Source: DASZCR01 sp035942915 (GTDB taxonomy: Bacteria > Acidobacteriota > Blastocatellia > Pyrinomonadales > Pyrinomonadaceae). Taken from it: a stretch of 45,671 nt of DNA. The notes under the pieces are model-generated. The model was not told the DNA's origin. It ran no database searches and saw only the letters and a list, made by a program, of their open reading frames with translations. The position numbers were made by a program, and so were the translations under genes. Each line of letters begins with the position of its first letter. Position 1 is the first letter of the stretch. Of the stretch, positions 1 to 7,404 are shown one piece after another. Location: contig DASZCR010000221.1 of NCBI GenBank assembly GCA_035942915.1, positions 1 to 45,671 of the forward strand, given 5' to 3'.

Positions 1-43
1 CTCTACGGCAAGCAAATTTTTCCAGACGGAGCTGAGAAGTTTT

Positions 44-607
44 ATGGCAATTCCCGCAACTCAAATCAGGCGCGGCATGGTGATTCTGTTCGAGGGCAAG
101 CTATGCAAGGTGGTCGATTTCCGACACCACACGCCGGGTAACCTGCGCGCGATGGTGCAGACCAAGCTGCGCGACCTCAAGAGTGGTTCGTCCTTCGAGC
201 ATCGCTTCCGCTCGGCCGACACGGTCGAGCGCGCCTCGCTCGAACAGCACGAGATGGAGTATCTCTACTCGGACGGCTCGCAGCACCATTTCATGAACAC
301 GGAGAACTACGAGCAGACGGCCTTGAACGAGGAAGACCTCGGCGACATGGCGCAGTGGCTCGCGCCGGGCATGCGCATACAGGCCGAGTTCTACGAAGGC
401 GCCCCCATCGGCATCTCGCTCCCGCCCTCGATTGAGTTGACCGTCAAGAGCACCGAACCGACCATGAAGGGCGCGACCGTCTCGAACGTCAACAAGCCTG
501 CCACGCTCGAAAACGGCGTCACCATCCCCGTCCCGCCCTTCATCAACGAAGGCGACCGCATCCGCGTTGACCCGGTCGAAGGACGCTACATCGAGCGCGC
601 CAAGTAA
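44..607 (+). CDS. efp: Translation elongation factor P with an atypical tip loop
   Basis: EF-P binds the ribosome between the P and E sites and relieves stalling at consecutive prolines. The 187-residue protein has the usual family length and three beta-barrel domains: the KOW-like N-domain (about 1-63), the OB domain with YLYSDG near 74-79, and the C-terminal domain ending in the VDPVEGRYIERAK block. The loop that normally reads PGKGxAF reads TPGNLRAM here (residues 30-37). Aligned with E. coli EF-P, Asn33 takes the place of the modified Lys34, so neither the lysine nor the arginine modification route has its usual substrate at that position. Arg35 lies two residues further on. I recall similar TPGNLR loops in some other phyla, so this is probably a family variant and not an error. 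The ATG at 44 follows a modest GGAG. A heptamer palindrome separates it from waaA. Confidence 0.96.
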   Translation: MAIPATQIRRGMVILFEGKLCKVVDFRHHTPGNLRAMVQTKLRDLKSGSSFEHRFRSADTVERASLEQHEMEYLYSDGSQHHFMNTENYEQTALNEEDLGDMAQWLAPGMRIQAEFYEGAPIGISLPPSIELTVKSTEPTMKGATVSNVNKPATLENGVTIPVPPFINEGDRIRVDPVEGRYIERAK

Positions 608-614
608 CAACTGA

Positions 615-687
615 GTGATAGGTGATGGGTGATAGGTGATAAGAAACAGCATTTCTCCTATCACCCATCACCCATCACCCATCACCT
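615..687. repeat. Heptamer palindrome element 1 (efp/waaA)
   Basis: Four tandem heptamers (GTGATAG, GTGATGG, GTGATAG, GTGATAA; 615-642) are followed by a 14-base core (643-656) and four complementary heptamers (one CCTATCA, three CCCATCA; 657-684). A partial fifth copy runs directly into the waaA ATG at 688. The two arms can pair along their whole length to form a long hairpin. The core read on the minus strand (GCTGTTTCTTATC) matches element 2, so this copy is in the opposite orientation to elements 3, 5 and 6. Confidence 0.95.
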
Positions 688-2052
688 ATGTATTTCATCT
701 ACAGCCTGCTGCTCGCCTTCGGCTTCCTGCTGCTGCTGCCGCGATTTCTGTTCGACGCCGCGCGGCACGGGAAGTACGCGGCCGGGTTTCGTGAGCGGAC
801 GGGGCGCGTGCCGCACGTGCGCGCCGGTGCGCCGGTCATCTGGCTGCACTGCGTCTCGGTCGGCGAGACGCAGGCCGCGCGTCCTCTGGTGCGCGCCCTC
901 CTCAACGCGTTCCCTTCGCACAAACTTGTCGTCTCGACCACCACTTTGACCGGCCAGAAGGTGGCGCGCGAGGTGTTCGGCCAAACGGCCGCGCTCGTCT
1001 TCTACTTTCCCTTCGACTGGGCTTGGAGCGTGCGCCGCGCCCTGCGCGCCGTCAACCCTGCGGTCGTGCTCGTGATGGAGACGGAACTGTGGCCGCGCTT
1101 CTTCCGTGAGTGCCGCGCGCGTGGTGTGCCGGTCGCGCTCGTCAACGGCCGTCTCTCCGAAAAATCTTTCCGCCGTTATCGCCTCGTCCGTAGTTTCATC
1201 CGGCGCGTCCTCTCAGACCTCTCGCTCGCCGTCATGCAATCGCCCGAAGACGCCGGACGCGTGCGCGCGCTCGGCCTTGCGTCCGAACGCATCAAGGTTT
1301 CAGGCAATGTCAAATTCGACGCCGAATCGTCAACGGTCGAGACCGCTTTGACCGATGAATTACGTGCGCGCTTCTCATTCGACGAAGAACGTCCGCTCAT
1401 CGTCGCCGCCAGCACGCACGCTCCCGAAGAACGCATCCTGCTCGAAGCCTTCAAGCTGCTCGGCGATGCACGCCCGACGCTTCACCCGCGTCTGCTGATT
1501 GCGCCGCGCCATCCCGAACGGTTCGGCGAAGTCGCCTCACTACTCGAAGCGTCAGGGCTTGCGTGGGCGCGTCGCTCGTCTGCCATGCGCGACGAGGACG
1601 CACGCGCAGATGTTGTTCTGCTCGACTCCATCGGAGAGTTGCGCGCCGTCTATCCGCTGGCCGGGATAGTCTTTGTCGGCGGCAGCATCGCGCGCACTGG
1701 CGGCCACAACGTCCTCGAACCTGCGAGCGCGGCGCGCTGCATCGTCACCGGCGCACAAACTTGGAACTTCACGGCCGTCGTCCGCGCCATGCGCGAACGC
1801 GACGCGCTCGTCCAACTGCCCGACGTGGACGAGGAAGAGGCCGCGCGTCTGCTCGCAGACGTACTGGCAAACTACCTGACAGACGATGCACGCCGCCGCG
1901 CTTTAGGGGCGCGAGCACGCGCCGCGCTGGAAGAGAATCGCGGTGCGACGGCGCGAACTGTTGAAACGCTCGCGCCGCTTCTGCGCACGCAGATACGCGA
2001 GCACGACGGGCGCGCGTTGACGCAGACCGAGCGCCTGCCGTCGCTCTTCTGA
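688..2052 (+). CDS. waaA: 3-deoxy-D-manno-octulosonic acid (Kdo) transferase
   Basis: WaaA transfers Kdo from CMP-Kdo onto lipid A precursor at the inner face of the cytoplasmic membrane. The protein is 454 residues, slightly longer than the usual 420-430. An N-terminal membrane anchor (residues 2-20) precedes a GT-B fold. The catalytic glutamate is Glu60 in WLHCVSVGE (52-60), the same number as in E. coli. METELWP (130-136), RLSEKSFRRY (155-164), STHAPEE (242-248), PRHPERF (273-279) and GGSIARTGGHNVLEPA (331-346) are family landmarks. The ATG lies inside the last copy of a heptamer repeat (CACCTATG), and no Shine-Dalgarno sequence is visible. It is followed 16 bases later by lpxK, so the two lipid A genes form a unit. 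Whether one or two Kdo residues are added cannot be told from sequence. Confidence 0.96.
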   Translation: MYFIYSLLLAFGFLLLLPRFLFDAARHGKYAAGFRERTGRVPHVRAGAPVIWLHCVSVGETQAARPLVRALLNAFPSHKLVVSTTTLTGQKVAREVFGQTAALVFYFPFDWAWSVRRALRAVNPAVVLVMETELWPRFFRECRARGVPVALVNGRLSEKSFRRYRLVRSFIRRVLSDLSLAVMQSPEDAGRVRALGLASERIKVSGNVKFDAESSTVETALTDELRARFSFDEERPLIVAASTHAPEERILLEAFKLLGDARPTLHPRLLIAPRHPERFGEVASLLEASGLAWARRSSAMRDEDARADVVLLDSIGELRAVYPLAGIVFVGGSIARTGGHNVLEPASAARCIVTGAQTWNFTAVVRAMRERDALVQLPDVDEEEAARLLADVLANYLTDDARRRALGARARAALEENRGATARTVETLAPLLRTQIREHDGRALTQTERLPSLF

Positions 2053-2068
2053 ACCGCACGCACGCGTT

Positions 2069-3115
2069 ATGTCCCCACGCACGACGCACGCGCTCGCACC
2101 CTTCAGCGGCCTCTACGGCGCAATCGTCGCGGCGCGTCTCGCCCTCTACCGCGCCGGAATTTTCAAGACGCACAGGATAAATGCTCCCGTCATCAGCGTC
2201 GGCAATCTGACAACCGGCGGCACGGGCAAGACGCCGCTCGTCGCGTGGCTGGCGCGCGCCGTCGCACGCGAAGGCCGCAGCCCGTGCGTGCTCACGCGCG
2301 GTTATGGTCGCGCGGACGCGCATCGCCGCGTCGTCGTCTCGGACGGCGCGCGCGTGCTCGCCGAAGCGCGCGAGGGAGGCGACGAGCCGCGCCTGCTCGC
2401 TGAAGCACTGTCGGGACTCGCAGCCGTCGTCTCTGACGCAGACCGCGTTGCGGCGGCACATTGGGCGATGGAGAATCTCAGGAGCGACGCTTTCATCCTC
2501 GACGACGGCTTCCAGCATCTACGCCTCGCGCGCGACTTGGACGTGGTGACAATCGACGCGACGAACCCTTGGGGCGGCGCGCACCTGCTGCCACGCGGGC
2601 GTCTGCGCGAACGGCGCAGCGGACTTCGACGCGCAGATTGTGTCGTCGTCACGCGTGCGGAACTGGCCGCAGACCTCGCCGTTCTTCGCGCCGAGATTGC
2701 GCCGCTGACTGAAGCCGTCGTGCTCACAGCACAGACGCGGACTCTCGGCTTGCGCACGCTCGGCGGCGACGAGCTAGCGCACGCAGTAGAGCAGCCCGTC
2801 GCGGCCTTCTGCGGCGTCGGCAATCCGCAGGCTTTCTTCGCGCACCTGAGAGCCGATGGTCACACACTCGTGCATACGCGCGCCTTCCCAGACCACCATC
2901 CGTACACGCCTGAAGAGTTGACCCACTTCGTCCGCGAAGCCGTCCGGCACGGCGCGCGCACGTTATTGACGACGGCTAAAGACGGCGTCAAACTGCGCGC
3001 TCAAGACTTTGCCCTGCCCGTCTACATCGTCGAAGTCGAACTACAGTTCGACTACCCGGAAGCCCTTCTCACGCTCGTCCGCCAAGCCCTCTCGACGAAG
3101 ACACCACCGGCGTAA
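2069..3115 (+). CDS. lpxK: Tetraacyldisaccharide 4'-kinase (lipid A 4'-kinase)
   Basis: LpxK phosphorylates the 4' position of the tetraacyl disaccharide to give lipid IVA, the step just before Kdo addition by WaaA. The protein is 348 residues, normal for the family. The N-terminal membrane-associated helix precedes the Walker A loop GNLTTGGTGKTP (45-56). RGYGR (77-81), the GGDEP block (103-107), DDGFQH (145-150), LLPRGRLRE (173-181), FPDHHPYT (273-280) and TTAKDGVKL (301-309) are all present. Asp105 of GGDEP and the His of FPDHH correspond to conserved active-site positions of the family. The start has no strong Shine-Dalgarno, which fits translation coupled to waaA. The gene ends just before a two-way terminator. 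Confidence 0.96.
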   Translation: MSPRTTHALAPFSGLYGAIVAARLALYRAGIFKTHRINAPVISVGNLTTGGTGKTPLVAWLARAVAREGRSPCVLTRGYGRADAHRRVVVSDGARVLAEAREGGDEPRLLAEALSGLAAVVSDADRVAAAHWAMENLRSDAFILDDGFQHLRLARDLDVVTIDATNPWGGAHLLPRGRLRERRSGLRRADCVVVTRAELAADLAVLRAEIAPLTEAVVLTAQTRTLGLRTLGGDELAHAVEQPVAAFCGVGNPQAFFAHLRADGHTLVHTRAFPDHHPYTPEELTHFVREAVRHGARTLLTTAKDGVKLRAQDFALPVYIVEVELQFDYPEALLTLVRQALSTKTPPA

Positions 3116-3136
3116 CGTCCGAGCGCCTTAACGGCT

Positions 3137-3197
3137 GAGCGGCTTCAGTGTGAAACTTAATCTCACGCTGAAGCCGCACAGCCGCTCAGACTTTTTT
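3137..3197. terminator. Two-way terminator between lpxK and the kinase gene
   Basis: The arms CGGCTTCAGTGTGA (3140-3153) and TCACGCTGAAGCCG (3163-3176) form a 14-bp stem with one G.T pair and a 9-base loop. GAGCGGC/GCCGCTC sequence further out can extend or rearrange it. A run of six Ts follows on the plus strand near 3192. Two converging genes end on either side, so it probably stops transcription from both. Confidence 0.8.
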
Positions 3198-3209
3198 GAT
3201 GTCGTTGAA

Positions 3210-4955
3210 TTAGAGATTCGGGGTTTGCCGCGCCGGCTGTATGGTCTGTCCCGGCCCGGAGAGGTCTGGAGGGTCTGTGGCGGCCGGAGGCGGTGTCGGC
3301 GCGGTGCGTCGGCGCGGCGTCGGCGCGGGCGACGGTTTGACATCCGTGTCCGTGTCGGCGGGCGGAGGCGGCGTCGGGTTGCGCCTCGGCTGCTCCCTCT
3401 CAGGCGGAGTCTCGTCCTCATCTTCGGGCGTCGGTTTGGCGTCCGCTTCGTCGTCCGACTGTTCGTCGTCGGCGTTTTGGTTGGCGTTCGGCTGCGGCGT
3501 CGCACCGGCCGTCGGCGTCGTCACGTCAGGTATCGGCACGCCGGAGTCGCCGCCTTCGACGCCTGTTCCGGGCGTCGGCGTCGGCGCTCCCGCGAGCGGC
3601 GTGACGTTGGTTTCGCCCGCGCCCGTCGGCGGCGCAACGGGCTGCACGGGCTGACCGTTGGGGTCGCTCGTGAGCGGCGGTGTCGCTTCTCCGTTGGTCG
3701 TCTCGCCGCCGCGCATCGCGTAGAAGACGCCGAAGACGGCGAGCAGGACGACGATGGCCGGGACGGCAATCTTCCAGGGACTGAAGCCCGTGTCCGGGAT
3801 GGGTTCCGTGACGAAGACTTCGGACTGTTCGAGGTGCGTCTCCGCAGGCGCGCGCACAACCGTCGCTTCGTCGTAGTCTGAACTCTCGGTGGCACGCGCA
3901 GGCTCGTTCTCGCCCGTTGGCACGATGATGCGATTCGTCGTCGGGTCAAACGCGCCGTGAGCCGTCACAGCAGCGCCCGTTGCGGGCGTCGTGGCCGCGC
4001 CTTCCAAATCTTCACCGCGCGCGGCGCGCGTCAACGCCCCGCAGAACTCGGTCGCCGTCTGAAAGCGGTCTTCCGGCCGCTTCGCCATCGCGCGTTCGAC
4101 GACCCGACCGACCTGCGCGGGCAAGTCCTTGCGCTCTTCGAGGATGGAAGGCACAGGCTCTTGCAGGTGCTTCATCATGATGGCCGTCGGCGAATCGCCC
4201 GTGAACGGGACGTGACCAACGAGCAGTTCATACAGAATGACGCCGAGCGAGTAGATGTCCGAGCGCGAGTCGATGCGCGAGGCTTGCGCGCACTGTTCGG
4301 GCGACATGTACTGGGGCGTGCCGATAATCAGATTCGGCGCGGTCAGACCGGGGTCAACCTTCTCGGACGACTCCTGAATCTTGGCGATGCCGAAGTCGAG
4401 CACCTTCGCCCAGTCGCCCCCCGTCGCCGTCTCTTCGAGCATGATGTTGTCGCTCTTGAGGTCGCGGTGGACGACGCCTTCTCCGTGCGCGGCTTCGAGC
4501 GCGCCCGTCACCTGCCGCATGATTTCGACGACGCGCTCAAGCGGCATCCGGCCTTCGGCGCGGATGATGTCTTTGAGCGTGCGCCCGCGCAGATATTCCA
4601 TGACGAGGAAGACGATGCCGCCTTCCGATTCGCCGAAGTCCGTGACGGTTAAAGCGTGCGGATGAGAGATGCGCGAGGCGGCTTTGGCTTCGCGTGTGAA
4701 GCGCGCGACGATTTTATCGTCGGCGGCGAGCGCCGGATGCAGCACCTTAATGGCGACAACCTTCTCCATCAAGATGTGCGTGGCGCGGTAGACGGCACCC
4801 ATGCCGCCTTCGTCGATGCGCTCGTCGATGCGGTATTTGCCGATGAGCGTCTGCCCGATGAGTTCGTCGCCGTTCTTGCGCAGCACCGTGCCGTCAGCCG
4901 GACAGAGTGTGTTCGTGTCCTCGTACTGCTTGCCGCATGTCGGGCATTGTTTCAT
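3210..4955 (-). CDS. Transmembrane Ser/Thr protein kinase with N-terminal zinc ribbon
   Basis: This is a PknB-type (Hanks) kinase of 581 residues. An N-terminal zinc ribbon (Cys4, Cys7, Cys18 in CPTCGKQYEDTNTLCPADG) precedes the kinase domain (about 41-310). That domain has the glycine loop DEGGMGAVY, the ATP lysine Lys70 in VAIK, HRDLKSDN (163-170), DFG (188-190) and the activation-segment end GTPQYMSPE (212-220). A single membrane helix follows at about 395-413. The remaining ~165 residues are a Pro/Thr/Asp-rich low-complexity tail, presumably outside the cytoplasm, with no PASTA repeats. I chose the ATG at 4955 because AAGG lies 5 bases upstream and the protein then begins at the zinc ribbon. 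An in-frame ATG at 4982 would add nine residues. The substrate is unknown. The divergent neighbour is a flavoprotein gene. Confidence 0.92.
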   Translation of the reverse strand: MKQCPTCGKQYEDTNTLCPADGTVLRKNGDELIGQTLIGKYRIDERIDEGGMGAVYRATHILMEKVVAIKVLHPALAADDKIVARFTREAKAASRISHPHALTVTDFGESEGGIVFLVMEYLRGRTLKDIIRAEGRMPLERVVEIMRQVTGALEAAHGEGVVHRDLKSDNIMLEETATGGDWAKVLDFGIAKIQESSEKVDPGLTAPNLIIGTPQYMSPEQCAQASRIDSRSDIYSLGVILYELLVGHVPFTGDSPTAIMMKHLQEPVPSILEERKDLPAQVGRVVERAMAKRPEDRFQTATEFCGALTRAARGEDLEGAATTPATGAAVTAHGAFDPTTNRIIVPTGENEPARATESSDYDEATVVRAPAETHLEQSEVFVTEPIPDTGFSPWKIAVPAIVVLLAVFGVFYAMRGGETTNGEATPPLTSDPNGQPVQPVAPPTGAGETNVTPLAGAPTPTPGTGVEGGDSGVPIPDVTTPTAGATPQPNANQNADDEQSDDEADAKPTPEDEDETPPEREQPRRNPTPPPPADTDTDVKPSPAPTPRRRTAPTPPPAATDPPDLSGPGQTIQPARQTPNL

Positions 4956-5040
4956 CGGCCTTGATTCCGCCTCGCCTCTCGGCATGTTAGATGAACGGGA
5001 ATTGACTGAGCGTACCACACCGCAAGAGACAGGTGCAATA

Positions 5041-5057
5041 CGAGTGCCATGCACTCG
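5041..5057. other. Short perfect inverted repeat, possible operator
   Basis: CGAGTGC-CAT-GCACTCG has 7-base arms and a 3-base centre. It lies in the 271-base intergenic space between the divergent kinase and flavoprotein genes, where a regulator could bind. No promoter near it is convincing, so the role is a guess. Confidence 0.3.
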
Positions 5058-5226
5058 CCGGTTCGGCCTCTGCACGCAGCAGACGCCTAAACAGCCCGTT
5101 TCTCATCAACCCGCGCCGCTTTGAGCCTCCACGCACGGCGCGCCCTTTTGCCTTCCTTTCGCGCGTCGAGTAAGCTGACGGCGTCGTTCTTCCATACACA
5201 GGCACGGGAAAAGTGACGGGCGGGAT

Positions 5227-6573
5227 TTGACGAGAGAGCACCTGTTGGTCGTCGGCGGGGTCGCCGCCGGGCTTGCCGCCGCGATGGAGGCGAGACGGCG
5301 CGCGCACGCGCTCGACATCACCGTCCTTGAAAAGACGGCAGACATCTCCTACGGCGCATGCGGTCTTCCTTACGTCGTCTCCGGCCTCATCCCTTCGCTC
5401 GCCAGTCTCAACGTCCACACGCCCGAATATTTCAGCGAGCGCCACAACATCAAAGTCCTGACACGCACGGAGGCGTTGGAGATTCTGCCCGCGCGTGCGA
5501 CGGTGCGCGTGCGTGAGGAAGGCGCGGGCGAACGCGAGATAGGTTATAGCAGCCTTGTCATCGCGACGGGCGCGCAGGCCGTTTGCCCGCCCCTGCCCGG
5601 CCGCGACCTTGCAGGCATCTTCGCCCTGCGCCACATGCGCGACGGACGCAGGCTCTTGAACTTCATCGAGCGCGAGCGTCCGCGTCGTGCGCTGGTGGTC
5701 GGCGCGGGCTACATCGGTCTTGAGATGGCAGAGGCTTTCGCCGCGCGCGGACTGCCGACGACGCTCGTGCAGGCGACGGACAAGGTGATGAACACGGTCG
5801 GCGGCGCGCTGCGCGACCGCGTGACCGACGAGTTGCGCGCGCACGGCGTAGAGGTCTTGTTGGGTGAACGCGTCGCCGCGTTCGAGGGCGAGGGCGGACG
5901 CGTCGGACGCGTTTTGACGGAGGCGGGGCGTGCGGTCGCGGCAGAGTTGGTGCTGGTCGGCGTCGGCGTCCATGCGAACGTGGATGTGGCGCGCGCGGCC
6001 GCCATCGAGATTGGCGAGACGGGGGCGATTGCGGTCGATGCGGAGCAACGCACGAGCGCGCCGGGCGTCTACGCGGCCGGTGACTGTTGCGAGGTGGTCA
6101 ACCGCGTTTCGGGGCGGCGCGTCTGGCATCCGCTCGGTCAACCGGCAGTCAAACAGGGCTGGACGGCGGGCGCGAACGCCACCGGCGCACGCGAGCGCTA
6201 CGCGGGCATCGTCGGCACAAACGTCGTCAAGGTGTTCGACTTAGAGATTGCACGCACGGGGCTTTCTCTGGAAGAGGCGCACGAGGCAGGTTTCGACGCG
6301 ACGCTTGCGGAGACGGAGACGCTCTCGCGCGCCGTCTACTATCCGGGCGCGTCGAAAATCCTGACAAGGCTCGTCACAGACCGTCAGGGTCGTCTGCTCG
6401 GCGCGGAGATGGTCGGCCGCGAAGGCGTCGCGCAGCGCGCCAACGTCTACGCCGCCGCGCTCCACGCCGGTCTGCGCGTCGATGAACTCGAACGCCTCGA
6501 CCTCGCCTATGCCCCGCCCTTCGCCCCGACCATCGACCCCATCCTCCGCGCCGCACACAAGGCGAAGCGATAG
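5227..6573 (+). CDS. CoA-disulfide reductase / NADH oxidase-like flavoprotein
   Basis: This 448-residue protein belongs to the pyridine nucleotide-disulfide oxidoreductase family with a single redox cysteine. The FAD motif VVGGVAAGLAAA is at 8-19. Cys45 sits in SYGACGLPY, as in CoA-disulfide reductases and water-forming NADH oxidases. ATG (113-115), the NAD(P) motif VVGAGYIGLEMAE (157-169) and the second FAD motif AAGD (283-286) follow, with a dimerisation domain from about 325. No C-terminal rhodanese domain is present. The start is TTG at 5227, with a GGGCGGG stretch just upstream. The first in-frame ATG (5284) would destroy the FAD motif, so it cannot be the start. The exact substrate (CoA disulfide, persulfide or oxygen) cannot be read from sequence. 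A hairpin separates it from the convergent atpE. Confidence 0.88.
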   Translation: MTREHLLVVGGVAAGLAAAMEARRRAHALDITVLEKTADISYGACGLPYVVSGLIPSLASLNVHTPEYFSERHNIKVLTRTEALEILPARATVRVREEGAGEREIGYSSLVIATGAQAVCPPLPGRDLAGIFALRHMRDGRRLLNFIERERPRRALVVGAGYIGLEMAEAFAARGLPTTLVQATDKVMNTVGGALRDRVTDELRAHGVEVLLGERVAAFEGEGGRVGRVLTEAGRAVAAELVLVGVGVHANVDVARAAAIEIGETGAIAVDAEQRTSAPGVYAAGDCCEVVNRVSGRRVWHPLGQPAVKQGWTAGANATGARERYAGIVGTNVVKVFDLEIARTGLSLEEAHEAGFDATLAETETLSRAVYYPGASKILTRLVTDRQGRLLGAEMVGREGVAQRANVYAAALHAGLRVDELERLDLAYAPPFAPTIDPILRAAHKAKR

Positions 6574-6647
6574 TCAGAGCCTCTTACACCACTTCCCTGT
6601 CTTCTGCGCGACTCCCGCCTCGCGCGCAAAACTTCAGCGCACAGGAA

Positions 6648-6683
6648 GCGGGCGCGGCCTCCTGTTCGGAAGACCGCGCCCGC
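6648..6683. terminator. GC-rich hairpin between flavoprotein gene and atpE
   Basis: The arms GCGGGCGCGG (6648-6657) and CCGCGCCCGC (6674-6683) match perfectly around a 16-base loop. Two convergent genes end on either side. On the minus strand a short T run (AGTTTTG) follows about 20 bases later. There is no good T run on the plus strand, so it is a better terminator for atpE than for the flavoprotein gene. Confidence 0.6.
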
Positions 6684-6710
6684 GTTCGTCTGTTGGTTGA
6701 AGTGTGCTGC

Positions 6711-7028
6711 TTAGAGTCGCGCGAAGACGACGACGAGCGTGAAGAGCACGAGCGTCTCGATGAAGACGAGGCCGAGAATCATCATCGTCTGGATGCGCGC
6801 GCCTGCGCCCGGATTGCGTGCGACGCCTTCGGCCGCCGCCGCCGCGACGCGCGACTGGCCGATGGCCGCGAGCGCCGCCGCGATGGCGAAGCCGAAACCG
6901 GCCGCGATGCGCGCGTACTTGTCAACCGACTGCTGGTTGTCGGCCGCGCCCACCGTCTGCGCCAGCGTCGGCACGGCCGTCATCAACACGGCCGCGACGG
7001 CGAAGAAAGCCATTCTCAGTTTATGCAT
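6711..7028 (-). CDS. atpE: F0F1 ATP synthase subunit c (with signal-peptide-like leader)
   Basis: Subunit c forms the ion-carrying rotor ring of F0. The protein is 105 residues where the mature family is about 75-85. The first 23-24 residues (MHKLRMAFFAVAAVLMTAVPTLA) look like a cleavable signal peptide, and a short polar linker follows. Helix 1 (about 38-66) contains Gln58, the polar loop is RNP (71-73), and helix 2 (about 80-104) carries the essential carboxylate Glu91, followed by Thr92. Gln58, Glu91 and a hydroxyl at 92 align with ligands of sodium-binding rings, but the tyrosine of those rings is replaced by Phe, so the coupling ion is undecided. AGGAG lies 8 bases before the ATG. It is the last gene of its operon, and atpF does not follow. 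Confidence 0.95.
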   Translation of the reverse strand: MHKLRMAFFAVAAVLMTAVPTLAQTVGAADNQQSVDKYARIAAGFGFAIAAALAAIGQSRVAAAAAEGVARNPGAGARIQTMMILGLVFIETLVLFTLVVVFARL

Positions 7029-7404
7029 AGTTCAATTCTCCTGTAGTTGAAAGTTTCGGACGCTATCGGCGGAAACTTCCCGCGTGTGCTTCGAGATGAA
7101 CGATGCGACTCTAGACGCCTTTATGATTTCGCCCTCACCCGGTATCCGCCGCCCCTCTTACAACGGCGCTCCAAAGCGATGAGAACCACACTCGCTTTCA
7201 AACTCCGAAAGCTATGACCGCTCGCGTCTGGCTAGAGAGTCTTTTGTCCTTCCCGCGTCCCGCGCGGACTGTTCTACGTTGAGCGTCGCTTGCGTCCCGA
7301 CGCGCGCGTGCTTTGCCGATTCCCGCACGCGCCGCCCGAACGGACGCGCCTCTGTGTGTCTCTCACCCGAACCGAAAAACTCTTCAACGCGCGCGTCGCC
7401 AAAC
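7029..7404. other. 376-base gap between atpB and atpE, no gene seen
   Basis: Genes for subunits a and c are normally close together. This gap holds only short reading frames that shadow one another, and neither a convincing hairpin nor a clear promoter was found. The only clear signal is the atpE ribosome-binding site at its atpE end. A separate atpE promoter could lie here. Confidence 0.5.

Noticed and set aside
4987..6141. A 384-codon minus-strand frame opposite the flavoprotein gene
   Set aside because: It overlaps a well-supported FAD/NAD protein and shows only basic low-complexity sequence.
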